Origin: Chitinophagaceae bacterium
GTDB lineage: Bacteria; Bacteroidota; Bacteroidia; Chitinophagales; UBA10324
Direction: 5' to 3'
NCBI GenBank assembly: GCA_016704325.1
Contig: JADJAG010000001.1
Coordinates: forward strand, 1-64,000
DNA length: 64,000 nucleotides
Part shown: positions 1 to 11,900 of the stretch, piece after piece
Position numbering within the stretch: position 1 is the stretch's first letter
Layout of the letters: each line of letters starts with the position of its first letter
The notes under the pieces: generated by a model
Seen by the model: the letters and a program-made list of their open reading frames with translations, nothing else
Databases searched by the model: none
What the model was told of the DNA's origin: nothing
Made by a program: the position numbers and the translations under genes

Positions 1-3000
1 TTTTGAACAGTAATAACAGAACTTGGCTGAAGTACGCCGGTCATCGTAACTATGTTAGATGTAGCTGAACAGCCAAAGCTATTGGATACAACCGCTTTAA
101 TGGTGGTGTTATCGTAAAGTAATGTGTAGGTGGAATTGGTTTGCCCGGAAACTGAATTCGGGTTTGTTCCTTTATACCATTTATAGCTGGTAATATTAGT
201 ACCGGTTGCTGTAAGTGTAACCAGGTCACTTTTACATCCAGTCAATGACCTATCGGTGTTACATTCACTGTTATTGCATTTTCATCAATAGTGCCATTAC
301 AGTTATTATCTATACCATCACACATATCAGGGGCTGCAGGATTAATATTGAATGCAGCATCATTACAATCTGTATTGACAGCAGCATATCCGGGTGGCGG
401 TGTGCAATAAGCAGTTTCGGCAGTTCCAACGGCACCAAATCCATCCAGGTCAGCATCAGGATAATACTGAATTTTTCCGGTTGATGAAGGATCAGCATCG
501 TCAGACAAGCCATTGCAGTTTTCATCTAGGTCGTTTGCATCGCAAACTTCCTGTGCGGCAGGATGAATGTTCGCATCCGATTCATTGCAGTCTGTGTTGT
601 TACTTACCAATCCAGCAGGTGGATTGCAGTACACGGTACCCGGATCAGCTGATGAGCCGTATTGATCCTGGTCTGCGTCGGCATAATACAAAGCCTGGCC
701 GGATGCCGAGGTATCGTCATCATCGGCAAGGCCATCACAGTCTTCATCCACGTTGTTGATGTCACATACTTCCTGCGAAGCAGGATTCACGGTACTGTTT
801 GCATCATTGCAGTCCGTATTATTTGATGCGAAGTTTGCGGGCGCACTGCAATAGGCAGTTGCAGATGAATTTACATCGCCAAACCCATCACCGTCAGCAT
901 CTGTATAATAGGATGATTTACCGGTGGCCAAAGGATCGCCATTATCAGCAACGCCATTGCAGTCTTCATCCGTATTATTTGGATCGCATATTTCAATGCC
1001 TGCCGGATTGACGGATGCATCTGCGTCATTGCAATCTGTTGCATTGGAAACTACACCCGAAGGCGGTGTGCAATAAGAAGTGCCGGCATCGGATGCATCA
1101 CCATAACCATCTTCATCATCATCACTGAAATACAAGGCAGCTCCTGCTGCAGATGGATCCAGATGATCAAGCAACCCGTCGCAATCTTCATCAACTCCAT
1201 TAGCTGCACATAATTCTGTTGCAGCCGGATTGATCGTTGCATTGCCATCATTACAATCTGTATTATTAACAGTCATTAGAGGAGGCTGCAGGCAAAATGC
1301 AGTTCCGGTAGCATTGGCATCGCCAAAGCCATCTACGTCCGCATCTAAAAAATAAACTGTTTTTCCCGTAGCAGCTGGATCAGCATCATCGCTCAGGCCG
1401 TTGCAGTTTTCATCAATCGTATTGGCATCACAGATTTCCTGCGCATTAGGATGAATACCAGCATTCGCATCATTGCAATCCGTTTTTATTGTCACGTAAC
1501 CGGCCGGCGGATTACAAAACAGCGCACCTGTTGCCGTCACTGCGCCAAATCCATCCAGGTCAGCATCGGCATAATAAATACTTTTGCCAAGAGAAGAAGC
1601 ATCTGCATCATCAGCCATTCCATCGCAATCTTCATCAACGTCGTTTGCATCGCAAACTTCTTGTGCCAGAGGGTTTATGGCGACGTTGTTGTCGTTGCAA
1701 TCACTGTTATTGGAAACCAGGCCATTGGGAGCAGTGCAATAGATCGTGCCTGCATCTGTTGATGAACCAAATCCGTCATGATCGCTATCTGCATAATAAG
1801 TAACCGTGCATCCCGGAACGGACATGCTTATATTACTGCCTGCCCGGTAGATCTTTACACCATAGAGCGTAATAGGTCCGCCGGCATATAAGGTAGTGCC
1901 GGATTGAACTACATCGCCACCATTTTTTCTAACCGACCAGGTAATAACCTGTCCGACAAAGGGTTTGAATTGCTGAAGTCTCCGGAAGGTAATATCAGTG
2001 GTGCAGGAATCGTACTGATTAGACATCAGCACACCGCCTGCCACCATATCTTTTACAAAACAGGTAATGTCATAATTGGTGTTATTGTCAACTATGGATT
2101 GATCGTTCCAGTCAAGATAGCCATTTAATGCACCAATGGGATCTCCGTTAGAAGGGGTACCATCACCAGGATTTTGATTGATTGAGCAATAGGAGAAGGC
2201 AGGATAGGAACGTGCCATCGTGAACCTTTCGTAGTTGACGGTAGTCTCCGTATCTGTAAAAGTTAATCCGTTGTTATTGTGTTTACGCTGATCCCAATAC
2301 CATGCACCTCCGTGACGTGCAATATTTACTGTATCATACCAATAATATTTCTGTACCCAGCCAACGGTAACATCTTGTTTACCATTTATTCCACCCATAA
2401 AAGGGATGCTTCTAGGTGCATTCACAATATACATATGCCCGATATCGAACAATTGCCAAAGCGGAATGGGTATTCCTGTATTTGGATCAAGGAAATCTGA
2501 ATTGGGGTTTTCAACATTATCGCTCCATTGTTCTTCACGCGCCGAATTATTGATCGGCTTAATTACCGTTGGCGGATTTTTTACCCAGACAGCGGTTACC
2601 TGGCCTGGCCACATTTGAGAAGTTAATAATGCACCATACCCATTATGCGAAACACCTGTCAGGTAAACCCTATTGCTATCTGCGGAAATACTTTTACGCA
2701 CCCATTCCAGCGTTTCCTTTAACCGGTATTGAGTATACATCTTGACTACACCGGTGGTGGGAACAGGATTTGTAGTTGAATACATATTGTAGTTCTCATT
2801 CCAACCGCTCCAATAACTGTCTACACCATTTGGCAACCTGTCATCTATTTTAAGCACATTACAATCAGTACAAAGTTTAATGCCCGCAGTAGAGAATGGA
2901 TTATCGTCTTTAAAGAGCACATAGATTGATTTGTTGGTGCTGTTGCCACTTTTGAAGACGGTGAAATTGTGCGCATATGATCCGGCATTGTTGAATGCTG

Positions 3001-3587
3001 GAAAATGCGGAGTTTGCTGATTGTTCCCCCATAGCGCATATTCATATCGTAAGGTGCCGTCATTTTCAGTTGCCTGGTGTTGTAATACAGGTTGCGGGTC
3101 AGCTACTGTTTCATTAACAGGTATTGCCAATGAGTTGGCACCACTGATGCTCGATTTGTCTTCGATGTTATTGCTGAGCGTAACCACCATTACGGCATAA
3201 TAGTAATTGGAGGCATTGGTGCAGGTTGCTACATAAAGCCCCCGGTCGCTGGCGAGCGGATTGCCTGATGAACTTGTCTTGAAATAAAAATTCTGACCGT
3301 AAAGCGTCGATTTTCGAACGTTTTTGCCTGAATTATCACGAACAAAGCCAATGTAAGTGCTCGTGTTCAGGTCTGCCGCTGATAAGAAGGGGCTCGTGGA
3401 GCGATACACATTGTATTGTAGGTTGGTAAATGAAGGGTTTTTCCAGGTAAGAAAAACCTGGCCATTCGAATAAGTGGCTTGCAGTTCTGTTACGAGATAT
3501 GCATTTGCAACTTGGCTGGTGCCGGTAATAAAGAGGACGATTGACAGGGGCGAATCGCAAAAGAGACCGATAGTATTTTTGCTTCAT
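1..3587 (-). CDS. Secreted esterase-like protein with MopE-type repeats (3' partial, two frame breaks)
   Basis: The protein enters the window on the minus strand and runs off the left edge. The uninterrupted 1055-residue reading (3409-242) has an FN3-like start and an alpha/beta-hydrolase-like part with nucleophile motif GVSHNGYG (Ser about 254). After about residue 550 come seven repeats of the DCND...NP..E.CD...DE(D/N)C(D/N)G type, typical of Cu-binding MopE / calcium-binding thrombospondin-3-like repeats. Upstream, a signal peptide starting MKQKYYRSLL at 3587 joins the body if one C is removed from the run at 3547-3550. Downstream, positions 1-241 encode an Ig-like domain (GCKSDLVTLTATG) that joins if one base is added near 255-262. 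Size, signal peptide and repeats suggest an exported T9SS cargo, but the sorting domain would lie outside the window. Substrate unknown. Confidence 0.75.
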
Positions 3588-4186
3588 GTAGAGGGGATTT
3601 ATAATATCCGGAATAACGGCAGGCTACCTATAAAGGTTACGAATTAGTAAGATTTGATAGTGTTTATGGACTAACTATTTATAGGTATGGTCAATTTTGA
3701 TATTAAAATAGTTGGTCATGGACTGAGAAATTGACACGCAGAAAAATGAAATGTTCTAAATAGTCATCTAAATAGCTGTTATCCAAAGTATTAGACATTC
3801 GATTTTCCTGTGTCATTCTTCATGTTGTGTTTCTAATAGTGTAACCTGATTTTGAAGCCCATCCGAGGGAATGTCTTGCGAGCCCGGTGCATTAATTTGA
3901 CATAGGATATTCGCATAAAACAAAAGGGAGGTTGCCTTTCAGGAGGATTTTTAAATGATCCTATGTATGTATTACAAATCTTGTTGGCTGGCGCTTACAC
4001 CGGTCTTTCAAATGAATTTTGCGTGTTGAAATTCAAAGTTCCAGGTTCTATAGATGGATGTGCGACAAATTGGATATAGATTATTGGGTGTTGAATTTGA
4101 GTATTGAGTCGTGAGTAGTGAGCATTGAGTAAGTGAGTAAAGCAGAGTCGTGAATACAGAATAGCAAGTGACCGGCTTCGCCGCAT
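3588..4186. other. Non-coding stretch upstream of the sphingolipid synthase gene
   Basis: No credible coding sequence on either strand. It holds AT-rich sequence and, at about 4096-4140, low-complexity TTGAGTA/GTGAGTA-like repeats. Short frames here have no family resemblance. Confidence 0.5.
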
Positions 4187-4233
4187 CAATTTAACCATTT
4201 AGCCATTTAACAATTTAACAATTAACCATTCCG
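4187..4233 (+). repeat. 8-bp tandem repeat, CCATTYAR type (copy 1)
   Basis: About six degenerate units of CCATTTAG / CAATTTAA in a row. They end just before the promoter-like element of the next gene. The same unit recurs inverted at 5577-5644 and at 59383-59511. Confidence 0.75.
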
Positions 4234-4241
4234 TGAATAAC

Positions 4242-4249
4242 TATTTTTG
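4242..4249 (+). promoter_or_regulatory. Bacteroidota -7 element (TATTTTTG)
   Basis: Matches the TAnnTTTG consensus of the Bacteroidota housekeeping sigma factor. It lies 72 bases upstream of the ATG at 4321. No clear -33 TTTG is visible because that position is inside the 8-bp tandem repeat. Confidence 0.5.
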
Positions 4250-4320
4250 CACAGTTATTTTTTCAAACAGCATTCTATTACCTTCGCTTCACATTCATTC
4301 ATCAACAACCTTACTTCTCA

Positions 4321-5563
4321 ATGGATTTATTTGAAAAAACTGCTTCAGAACAGGGGTCCGATAGGGCAATACTCTAAAATTGCACATGGATACTTTTCCT
4401 TTCCAAAACTCGAAGGCGAGATTGGAAACCGGATGATCTTTCGCGGAAAAGAACGCATCATCTGGAGTTTGAACAACTACCTGGGTTTAGCCAATCACCC
4501 GGAGGTGCGAAAAGCGGATGCTGATGCTTCCGCCCGCTGGGGACTCGCTTACCCGATGGGTGCCAGGATGATGTCGGGCAATTCAGATCTGCATGAACAG
4601 TTGGAAAAGGAACTTGCCAGGTTCGTGGGAAAAAAGGATTCCATCCTTTTGAACTATGGATACCAGGGTATCATGTCTGCCATCGAATGCCTGGTTGACA
4701 GAAGAGACATCATCGTATATGATGCCGAATCTCATGCTTGCATTATTGATGGATTACGCATGCACCTTGGTAAACGATTCGTGTATGCACACAATGATAT
4801 TGAAAGTTGTGAAAAGCAGTTACAACGTGCTACTGATCTTGCCAATGAGTCTGGTGGTGCCATCATGGTAATCACGGAAGGCGTATTCGGAATGGGTGGT
4901 GACCAGGGTAAATTGAAAGAGATTGTTGCATTAAAGAAAAAGTATTCCTTCCGCCTGATGGTTGATGATGCTCATGGTTTTGGTACCATGGGAAAAACAG
5001 GTGCGGGAACAGGAGAAGAACAGGGCGTTCAGGATGATATTGACTTATACTTTTCCACCTTCGCGAAATCAATGGCCAGTATCGGCGCATTCATGGCAGG
5101 AGATGAACAGGTAATTGAATACCTGCGTTATAATTCGCGGTCGCAAATATTTGCCAAAGCATTGCCTATGCCTTTTGTGGTGGGCAATCTGAAACGGTTA
5201 GAGTTACTGCAAACCCGTCCTGAATTAAAAGCAAAACTTTGGGAGAATGTAAATGCATTACAAGCGGGACTGAAAGAACGTGGATTTGATATTGGAAACT
5301 CGAACACGCCTGTAACGCCTGTTTATTTTAAAGGCACGCCTTCCGAAGCAGCCAATATGATTATGGATATCAGGGAGAATTACAACATCTTCCTGTCTAT
5401 CGTAGTCTACCCCGTAGTACCTAAAGGAGTTATGTTACTTCGTTTAACACCGACTGCTGTGCATACCAAACAGGATATTGATGAGACCTTGCATTGTTTT
5501 AGTGAAGTGGCAGAAAAGTTGAAAGCGGGGGTTTATGAGACGCAGAAATTGGTGGGGGTGTAG
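4321..5563 (+). CDS. spt: Serine palmitoyltransferase-type PLP enzyme (alpha-oxoamine synthase)
   Basis: Condenses an amino acid (probably serine) with an acyl-CoA, the first step of sphingolipid synthesis in Bacteroidota; the close relatives 2-amino-3-ketobutyrate CoA ligase and 8-amino-7-oxononanoate synthase are the alternatives. The PLP lysine is in STFAKSMASIG (about residue 249), the cofactor-binding aspartate/histidine in VDDAHGFGTMG, and the glycine-rich start YLGLANHPEV is intact. The best start is ATG 4321 (MDLFEK). Reading on into LLQNRGPIGQYSK requires five rather than six A's at 4334-4339; the longer frame from 4247 lacks family resemblance before that point. Corrected length is 413 residues, normal for the family. 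Flanked on both sides by the CCATTYAR repeat. Cytoplasmic. Confidence 0.85.
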
Positions 5564-5576
5564 ATGTTGGTTGGAT

Positions 5577-5644
5577 GGCTGAATTGCTAAATTGTTGCAT
5601 TGCTAAATTGTTAAATGGCTAAATGGCTAAATGGTTGAATGGCT
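5577..5644 (-). repeat. 8-bp tandem repeat, CCATTYAR type (copy 2, inverted)
   Basis: About eight units reading GGCTAAAT / TGCTAAAT on the plus strand, i.e. the reverse complement of the unit before the previous gene. It lies between the convergent spt and dapA genes. Confidence 0.75.
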
Positions 5645-5743
5645 CTGGTGGGGATTCGAAACAACTTTTTGAAAACGTAATGGAAGTGTGAGATAATAAA
5701 GTTTCTCCTCTTATCGGGTATGTTCTTTTGGCAGGAATGATAG

Positions 5744-6631
5744 CTATGCAACCATCGATTTTATACCGGCAGCAATTTTTTGATGGAGCGTTTCACTGAC
5801 GGGTACCAGGGGTAGCCGTACAATGTTTTCACAAATGCCAAGGGTATTGAGGGCAGATTTCACACCGCCGGGGCTGCCTTCAGCAAAAAACCATTCCATG
5901 AAGTCAAGCAGTTGATAATGCTGCTTTTGCGCTTCGTTAAAGTTTCCTTGCAATGCCTGCTGAACCATAGCTGAAAATATTTTTGGAAAAGCTTGTGCAA
6001 CAACAGAGATCACGCCATCCATGCCGAAAGCAATCATGGGCAAGGTAATGATGTCGTCGCCTGAGATTACTAAGAACCCGGCAGGCTTTTCCTTAATGAT
6101 ATGCATGCACTGTGAAAAATTCCCGGAGGCTTCTTTCATACCAATGATCCGTTCATTGGCTTTTGCCAGCCTGATTGTAGTTTCTGCAGTCATGTTTGAA
6201 CTGGTTCTTCCGGGTACATTATAAAGAATAATTGGCAACCTGCTGACTTCAGCAAGCGCCATATAATGACGGTAGATGCCTTCCTGCATTGGTTTATTAT
6301 AGTAGGGACTAACCGATAAAATGGCATCGAATCCGTTGTCATGGAAACCTGAAATTGTATCCAGCAATTCTGCCGTATTATTTCCACCAATGCCGGCAAT
6401 CAGCGGCACTTTACCATTAACCGTTTTAACTGTGAATTTCCAAACTTCCTCCCTTTCTTTTTTATTCAGGGTAGCAGTTTCGCCGGTGGTGCCGAGGGAA
6501 ACGAAATAATTCACTCCATTATCCATATTGAAATGGATCAGCTTTTCCAGTGCAGCAAAATCAACGCTGTTATCTGATCGAAAAGGAGTGATCAGTGCTA
6601 CTCCTGTACCGCGAAATTTTGAATCGGCCAT
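5744..6631 (-). CDS. dapA: 4-hydroxy-tetrahydrodipicolinate synthase
   Basis: Condenses pyruvate with aspartate semialdehyde in the lysine/diaminopimelate pathway. A 295-residue TIM-barrel reading from ATG 6631 (MADSKFRGTG) has the family's usual length. The longer open frame to 6727 adds 32 residues without family resemblance and would run into the upstream gene. Catalytic residues are visible: Schiff-base lysine K166 in IGMKEASGN, Y137 in YNVPGRTS, the GTTGE motif (47-51) and SPYYNKP (109-114). It is the last gene of a co-directional row accA - conserved protein - dapA, with a 95-base gap before it. Confidence 0.95.
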   Translation of the reverse strand: MADSKFRGTGVALITPFRSDNSVDFAALEKLIHFNMDNGVNYFVSLGTTGETATLNKKEREEVWKFTVKTVNGKVPLIAGIGGNNTAELLDTISGFHDNGFDAILSVSPYYNKPMQEGIYRHYMALAEVSRLPIILYNVPGRTSSNMTAETTIRLAKANERIIGMKEASGNFSQCMHIIKEKPAGFLVISGDDIITLPMIAFGMDGVISVVAQAFPKIFSAMVQQALQGNFNEAQKQHYQLLDFMEWFFAEGSPGGVKSALNTLGICENIVRLPLVPVSETLHQKIAAGIKSMVA

Positions 6632-6726
6632 CGTTAATGTTTTATTACTGTTAATGATTTTTGTAGTTGCTTTCCAAGACTTAACTTCCGGAAAGTGGCA
6701 TTTTTTTATGATTGAAATTAGCTGCA

Positions 6727-7247
6727 CTATACCATCTCAATATAGTACTTCACCTGATCCATCAGCTTGCGCAAATCCTTTTCACCTTTCAAATCAATCA
6801 TGAAATCGTAAGCATACGTCTTGTTCTTATCATATTGACCTACCCGGAAGGTAGACTGTGACATCGTGGAAATATACTCCAGCGGGAGGTTCTCTTCAAT
6901 ATGTGCGCTGATGAGGATATCGAACTTGCGTGCAATAAATTCTTCAACCAGCAATCCATTGGGCTCGTAATACCAGGTTACATTTTTTCTGTTGAAATAG
7001 GGGAAATGCAGGTTGATGGCAGGTTTGGGAAAATTGTAGTATCCCAGCATGAAAATCTTCTTTCTTTCTTTACGCAACGATTCTGCAAACAGGTTTACCT
7101 GTGCTGTCACGTCGGTATCGGAAGCGTCAAAGAGCAATCCTATCTCACGTGCATTCCGGAGGTTCACCACTTTTCTTTCCACCTGTGAAATTTCAATTCC
7201 TTCCTCAGCAGATAGAAATGAATGAGCTTACGTATTTTCTTTAACAT
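6727..7247 (-). CDS. Conserved Bacteroidota protein, DUF6913-like
   Basis: A small protein of about 173 residues commonly seen in Bacteroidota; function unknown. ATG 7247 (MLKKIRKLIHFYLLRKELKF) gives a basic start. It joins the main reading (VVNLRNAREIGLLFDAS...) if the run TTTT at 7171-7174 is one base longer; without this the frame stops after about 25 residues. Visible pieces include an alternating-strand core (IFMLGYYNFPKP, FDILISAHIEENLPLEYI) and a C-terminal YDFMIDLKGEKDL. It starts 11 bases after the accA stop, so the two are probably co-transcribed. The family assignment is from memory of the sequence style and is moderate. Confidence 0.7.
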
Positions 7248-7258
7248 GTCATAGCCGC

Positions 7259-8212
7259 TTATTCTTCAAAAAAAAAGCCCATTGCAGAAAATTTCTTAAT
7301 CCGGTTGTCGATTTGCTCTTGGGTGTAAAATCTTTCAGATCAATCAGGTGTTTCTTGATTTCACGCTTCAGTATTTTTGCCATCTCTTCCGGGTTGTTAT
7401 GCGCACCACCCAAAGGTTCCTTAATTACACCATCGATTAGTTTGAAATCAAACATGCTTTTTGCATCCAGCTTCAGTTCTTCTGCAGCCTGTTCTTTAAA
7501 ATTCCAGTTTATGCCACAATATAGAAGAGCAGGATTCAGGAGAGATTACAGAGTACCAGGTGTTTTCCATCATCAACACCCGATCGCCGATGCCAATGCC
7601 TAATGCGCCACCGGATGCACCCTCGCCGATAATGATGCAGATAACAGGTACTTTCAGTAAGGTCATTTCGTAAAGGTTCCTGGCTATTGCTTCGGCCTGG
7701 CCGCGTTCTTCAGCCTCTAATCCCGGAAAAGCGCCCGGCGTATCAATAAGTGTTACAATAGGAATGTTGAATTTCTCTGCAAGCTTCATCAGACGCAAAG
7801 CTTTGCGGTAGCCTTCCGGGTTGGCCATACCGAAGTTGCGGTACTGCCTTTGCTTGGTGTTAACTCCTTTTTGTTGCCCGATAAACAGGATGGATTCATT
7901 ATCAAGTGTGCCGATACCACCAACCATAGCTTTATCGTCGCCCATGGTACGGTCGCCATGCAATTCGATAAACTTGCTGCACAGTTGAGAAATGTAGTAC
8001 AATGTATAGGGCCGCTCCGGATGCCTCGACAGTTGCACTTTTGCCAGCCATTGAGGTGGCTGTAAAATGCCTTTGCGGGTTTCCAGCAATTTATCTTCCA
8101 GCTCTTTAATGGCAGAAGCCATATTTACCTTGCCATTTTCACCAATCTTCCTGAGTTTATCCAACTGTTCCTGTAAGTCCTCGATAGGCTTTTCAAAATC
8201 AAGATAAGTCAT
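7259..8212 (-). CDS. accA: Acetyl-CoA carboxylase carboxyltransferase subunit alpha (two frame breaks)
   Basis: Carries the biotin-to-acetyl-CoA carboxyl transfer step with AccD, giving malonyl-CoA for fatty acid synthesis. Start ATG 8212 (MTYLDFEKPIEDLQEQL). Conserved stretches include HGDRTMGDDKAMVGGIG, RNFGMANPEGYRKALR, LIDTPGAFPGLEAEERGQ and GEGASGGALGIGIGD. The first frame stops early after SCSSILW. Removing one A from the run at 7508-7510 restores WNFKEQAAEELKLDAKS, and adding a base near 7319-7323 restores the normal end QEQIDNRIKKFSAMGFF and the stop at 7259. Net length is 317 residues, the normal size. Two breaks in an essential gene point to sequencing error rather than decay. First gene of the accA - DUF6913-like - dapA row. 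Confidence 0.93.
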
Positions 8213-8232
8213 TCCATTTTTTTTGTGGGAAA

Positions 8233-8240
8233 CAAAAATA
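8233..8240 (-). promoter_or_regulatory. -7 promoter element of the accA operon
   Basis: Reads TATTTTTG on the minus strand, a match to TAnnTTTG, 20 bases upstream of the accA ATG. Divergent to the tRNA-Asp promoter about 55 bases away. Confidence 0.5.
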
Positions 8241-8293
8241 TCAAAATATGAAGGAAAACACGGGGAATAGTTTTTTTGAAAAGAAGAAAAGTT

Positions 8294-8301
8294 TACTTTT
8301 G
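8294..8301 (+). promoter_or_regulatory. -7 promoter element of tRNA-Asp
   Basis: TACTTTTG fits TAnnTTTG and lies 16 bases before the mature tRNA 5' end. A T-rich stretch ending TTTG (8271-8278) lies upstream at slightly short spacing. Confidence 0.55.
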
Positions 8302-8317
8302 CGAGCCATCAAAATTT

Positions 8318-8391
8318 GGTCCGGTAGTTTAGTTGGTTAGAATGCCGCCCTGTCACGGCGGAGGTCGTGGGTTCGAGTCCCATCCGGACCG
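8318..8391 (+). tRNA. tRNA-Asp (anticodon GTC)
   Basis: A 74-base cloverleaf: acceptor stem GGTCCGG (8318-8324) pairs with CCGGACC (8384-8390), discriminator G at 8391. The anticodon stem CCGCC/GGCGG encloses the loop CTGTCAC with anticodon GTC at 8352-8354. The T-loop GTTCGAG is canonical. The 3' CCA is not encoded. Confidence 0.97.
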
Positions 8392-8937
8392 CAGCAAAAA
8401 GTAAGATGTTTAATTGTATGGTTTAGCTATCCGGCCTTTACTTTGTCGGATTTTTTATGAAAAACATGTCGCTCTGGCATTTAAATAACTCCAGATTAGT
8501 AGTTCCTGCTACTTCGGATATTGTCGTTACTCTTCTATTTATTAATCCCTAGCATTGAAATACCCACATTCTGACAGTACTACGAATTAATTAGCATCTC
8601 AAAATCAGGAGAATGACTATCAATTTATTCCGGATCGCTTACATGGATAGTCAGTTGCTGAAATAAATGCAGCATGGCGATATCCCCGATGGTCGGGGAG
8701 ATAGCCAGCATTGCTTTTCACTACCTTTAAAATTGTTACTTTGAGGATTGGTAAATGTCGGAGGGAGGTTAGCAAATGCAAAAAAGCGGACGCTTTATAT
8801 TGGAAAGCACAAGGACGCTTGCGCTAAACAGGGGCGGGTGCTCCAAATGATGAGAAAACAGTAGCGGAGTACATCGGATGACTTCAGACAAGTTACATTT
8901 ATACAAACGCAAATTGAATTTTCATGATATTAACGCA
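8392..8937. other. Non-coding stretch with one long hairpin
   Basis: No gene seen. A near-perfect inverted repeat at about 8672-8709 (core TCCCCGA/TCGGGGA with a 3-base loop) lies about 230 bases beyond the stop of the next minus-strand gene. Confidence 0.5.
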
Positions 8938-11900
8938 CTACTTCATGATCACTATCTTTCCTGAAATTATTTGTTCATCTGTCCTAATTTTCAGATAGTA
9001 AACTCCACCCGAAAATTTTTGTACGTCAATAGTTGTGCTATGTTGTCCTTTATCAAAATCATTTGATATTTCCCGTAACTTATTTCCCAGCACATCATAC
9101 AATTCAATAGTAACTGATGCTGCAGTGGAGAGTGAATAGCCGACAAAAACATTTTGTGAAGTAGGATTAGGATAAATAGAGAATGATTCAATAACACTTT
9201 CATTTGCGATTCCTGTTGAATTATCAGGAATGGAATCCACTACATCCACGGTAATGATCGTATTCATCTGTTCAGATTTCTGAAGTTCATAACCAACGCA
9301 ACTACTGTCTGTACAACCTGTGGCATCGTTGATGAAAAGGCAGATATTGTAGAACCCTGCTGTATCACAGGAATGGTTTGATAGGCAATGGTATCTGTGC
9401 TTCCATCACCCCAGCTCCACACATAATTTATAGGAGCAACCCCTTCCACCTCACTGATCAGAAAATAATGGTGCGGAATTAATGTGTCGGCTACTAAGGA
9501 AAAATCTGCAGAACAGAACTCATCAATCAATCCATCGCAATCGTCATCTATGCCATTGCTTAAATTTTCAATTACACCAGGATGAATATCTGAATTGTCG
9601 TCATTGCAATCTGTACTATCCGTCACATAGCCGGCAGGAGGATTCCCCTGGCAGATAGTGACTGAGGAACCCGGATCACCATAGTCGTCATCATCCAGAT
9701 CAGGAAACCATTCAATCGTTTGCGTAATCTTTAAATTTTGAAAAGATGATGCACTTATCGCTGCCGGCGAGCTTCTTACTATGCGTATTTGATATGCCAG
9801 ACCAGTTGGAATGCTCATAGGTATGGTGCATGAAATACTGCCCATAGATGCAACAGATGTTAAAGAACCAATATCAACCGGATTGTTAAAAGAACCGGTT
9901 GAATCACTCAGTTGTGCTGTGTAAATATTACCCGCCACTGCAGAACCAATAAAATTAAAGGTTACATCTAATGTTGTTCCTGAGCAAATAGAACAAAGTG
10001 AAACCGTACAACCACTGTTCGATTCCGGAACCGGAATTTTGTAAAGCTCTTCTCCCGCAGGATCGTTTGGATTACCACCATACATGAATATTGTTCCATT
10101 CACATAGCCAAAACAATTCGTAACAGAAGGTTTGATTAATGAAAAGGAATCGCTGGTAACTGCATAAGTGCCAGCCTCTGTGCCGTCTGTTCTATAAAGT
10201 CGTAAATGGCCATCCATCGTATCAGAAGAAGTGAAATAACAAATACCATCAGCACCCGGAATGGCAACAAGATATTCTCCCCAATTTCCTGTTCCCTGAA
10301 AAACATCTTTGGTCATACTCGTGCCCGCTGCGGTCCCATCCGTTTTCCATACTTCCATCCCATGTATTCCATCATCGGCCCAGAAAAAGACGGTATTGCC
10401 TGCGACGACAAAACCATGTGGATCTGATGATGCGCTGCCGGAATTAATATCCTTCAAAAGCTTTGTACCTGATGTAGTACCGTCGCTTATCCAGGGCTCT
10501 GCACCTTTTGTTCCATTGTCTGCCTTGAAGTAGAAATTGCAATTAGCAGGAGTTATAAATTCAGGATCTGAGGAGCCCGAGGGATTAATATCTTTAAGCA
10601 TTACGGTGCCATTGGCAGTTCCATTACTCTTCCAAAGTTCATAACCATTATCATCATCATTATAGCCAAAGTATAAAACATCATTCATGTTGATTAAATA
10701 GCGTCCATCAGTTGGATACGGAAAGCTGTAAACCTTATCTGTTCCTGACACCGTTCCGTTCGTTTCATAAAGACCTGAGCTCGCCTGCCAAACTAAAAAG
10801 TATAAGTTATTGTGCAAGGGGGCTAAATAAGTTGGATCGCCAACCCCCAGGTCTGTTAGCTCAATGGTGCCTGAATTCGTACCATCTGTTCGCCAGAGTT
10901 CATAATTAGGAGCTCCTACAAAATAGAGGTATCCATTGTGGACCATCCAATGATATAACGTATACGGAGAGTTTGAACCCATTATGTCACTAAGAGCATT
11001 GCTTTCTGAAGTCACCATGGAAGTTCCAGGAATGGTGCCATCGGTTTTCCATAAAACTCCTGTGGAATCAAACGATGTAAAAAACAATACGTTATTATAC
11101 AACATCAAATGGCGCATATCAGCCGACGCTTGATTATCCGGCCAGTAATCCTGGATGAGGTAAGTGCCGGTATCCGTTCCATCGCTTCTGTATAAGGCAG
11201 TCCCATCTATAGCATTGTAGCCTGAGAAGAACATTAATCCATTGCTGGCAGTAAAGTTCTGCAAGTAGGAGTCACCTTCTTCACTGTTAATGTCTTTAAC
11301 AAGTTTAATGGTATCGTCATTGCTCTTAAAGCCGAAAAGCTCCTTGCCGTAATAACCATTGTTAGCAGTTGTTATTATAATGCTGTCTGCTGTCCCACCA
11401 AAGGACACAGTTGCGGAGCCTTGAAATCCCGGCCACAGATCATCTACCATTTCTGTTCCTGCAGCAGTTCCATCGCTTCTCCATACCTCGTCTCCATGAA
11501 TACCATCATTAGCCGAAAAGTAGAGTTTGCCATGCAGAGAATATAGGGGAGGCTCAACGGAGCCCCACATGCCTGCATAAATATCTTTGACAATGGTGGT
11601 TCCGGATGTGGATCCATTCGTTTGCCAAAGTTCCTTTCCATTGGCAGAAGTAGTACATACGAAATAAAGAACATCATTCAGCAGGGTAAATGATCCAGGA
11701 TAGGAGGTCTCACTGCCCGGTTGCAGATCTTTTACCATTTCGGTTCCTGAAGACGTGCCATCACTTTTCCAAAGCTCATAGCCGTTTAAAGTATTGTTAG
11801 CTTCAAAGTAAACTATGCCATTGGCATCAAACAATTCATCGGGATTTGAAGAAGCCGTTCCTGTATTGACATCCTTTACCAGTACTGTACCGTTTTCAGT

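Noticed and set aside
245..1803. Many plus-strand open frames opposite the MopE repeats
   Set aside because: They are antisense shadows produced by the repeated codon pattern of the minus-strand gene.
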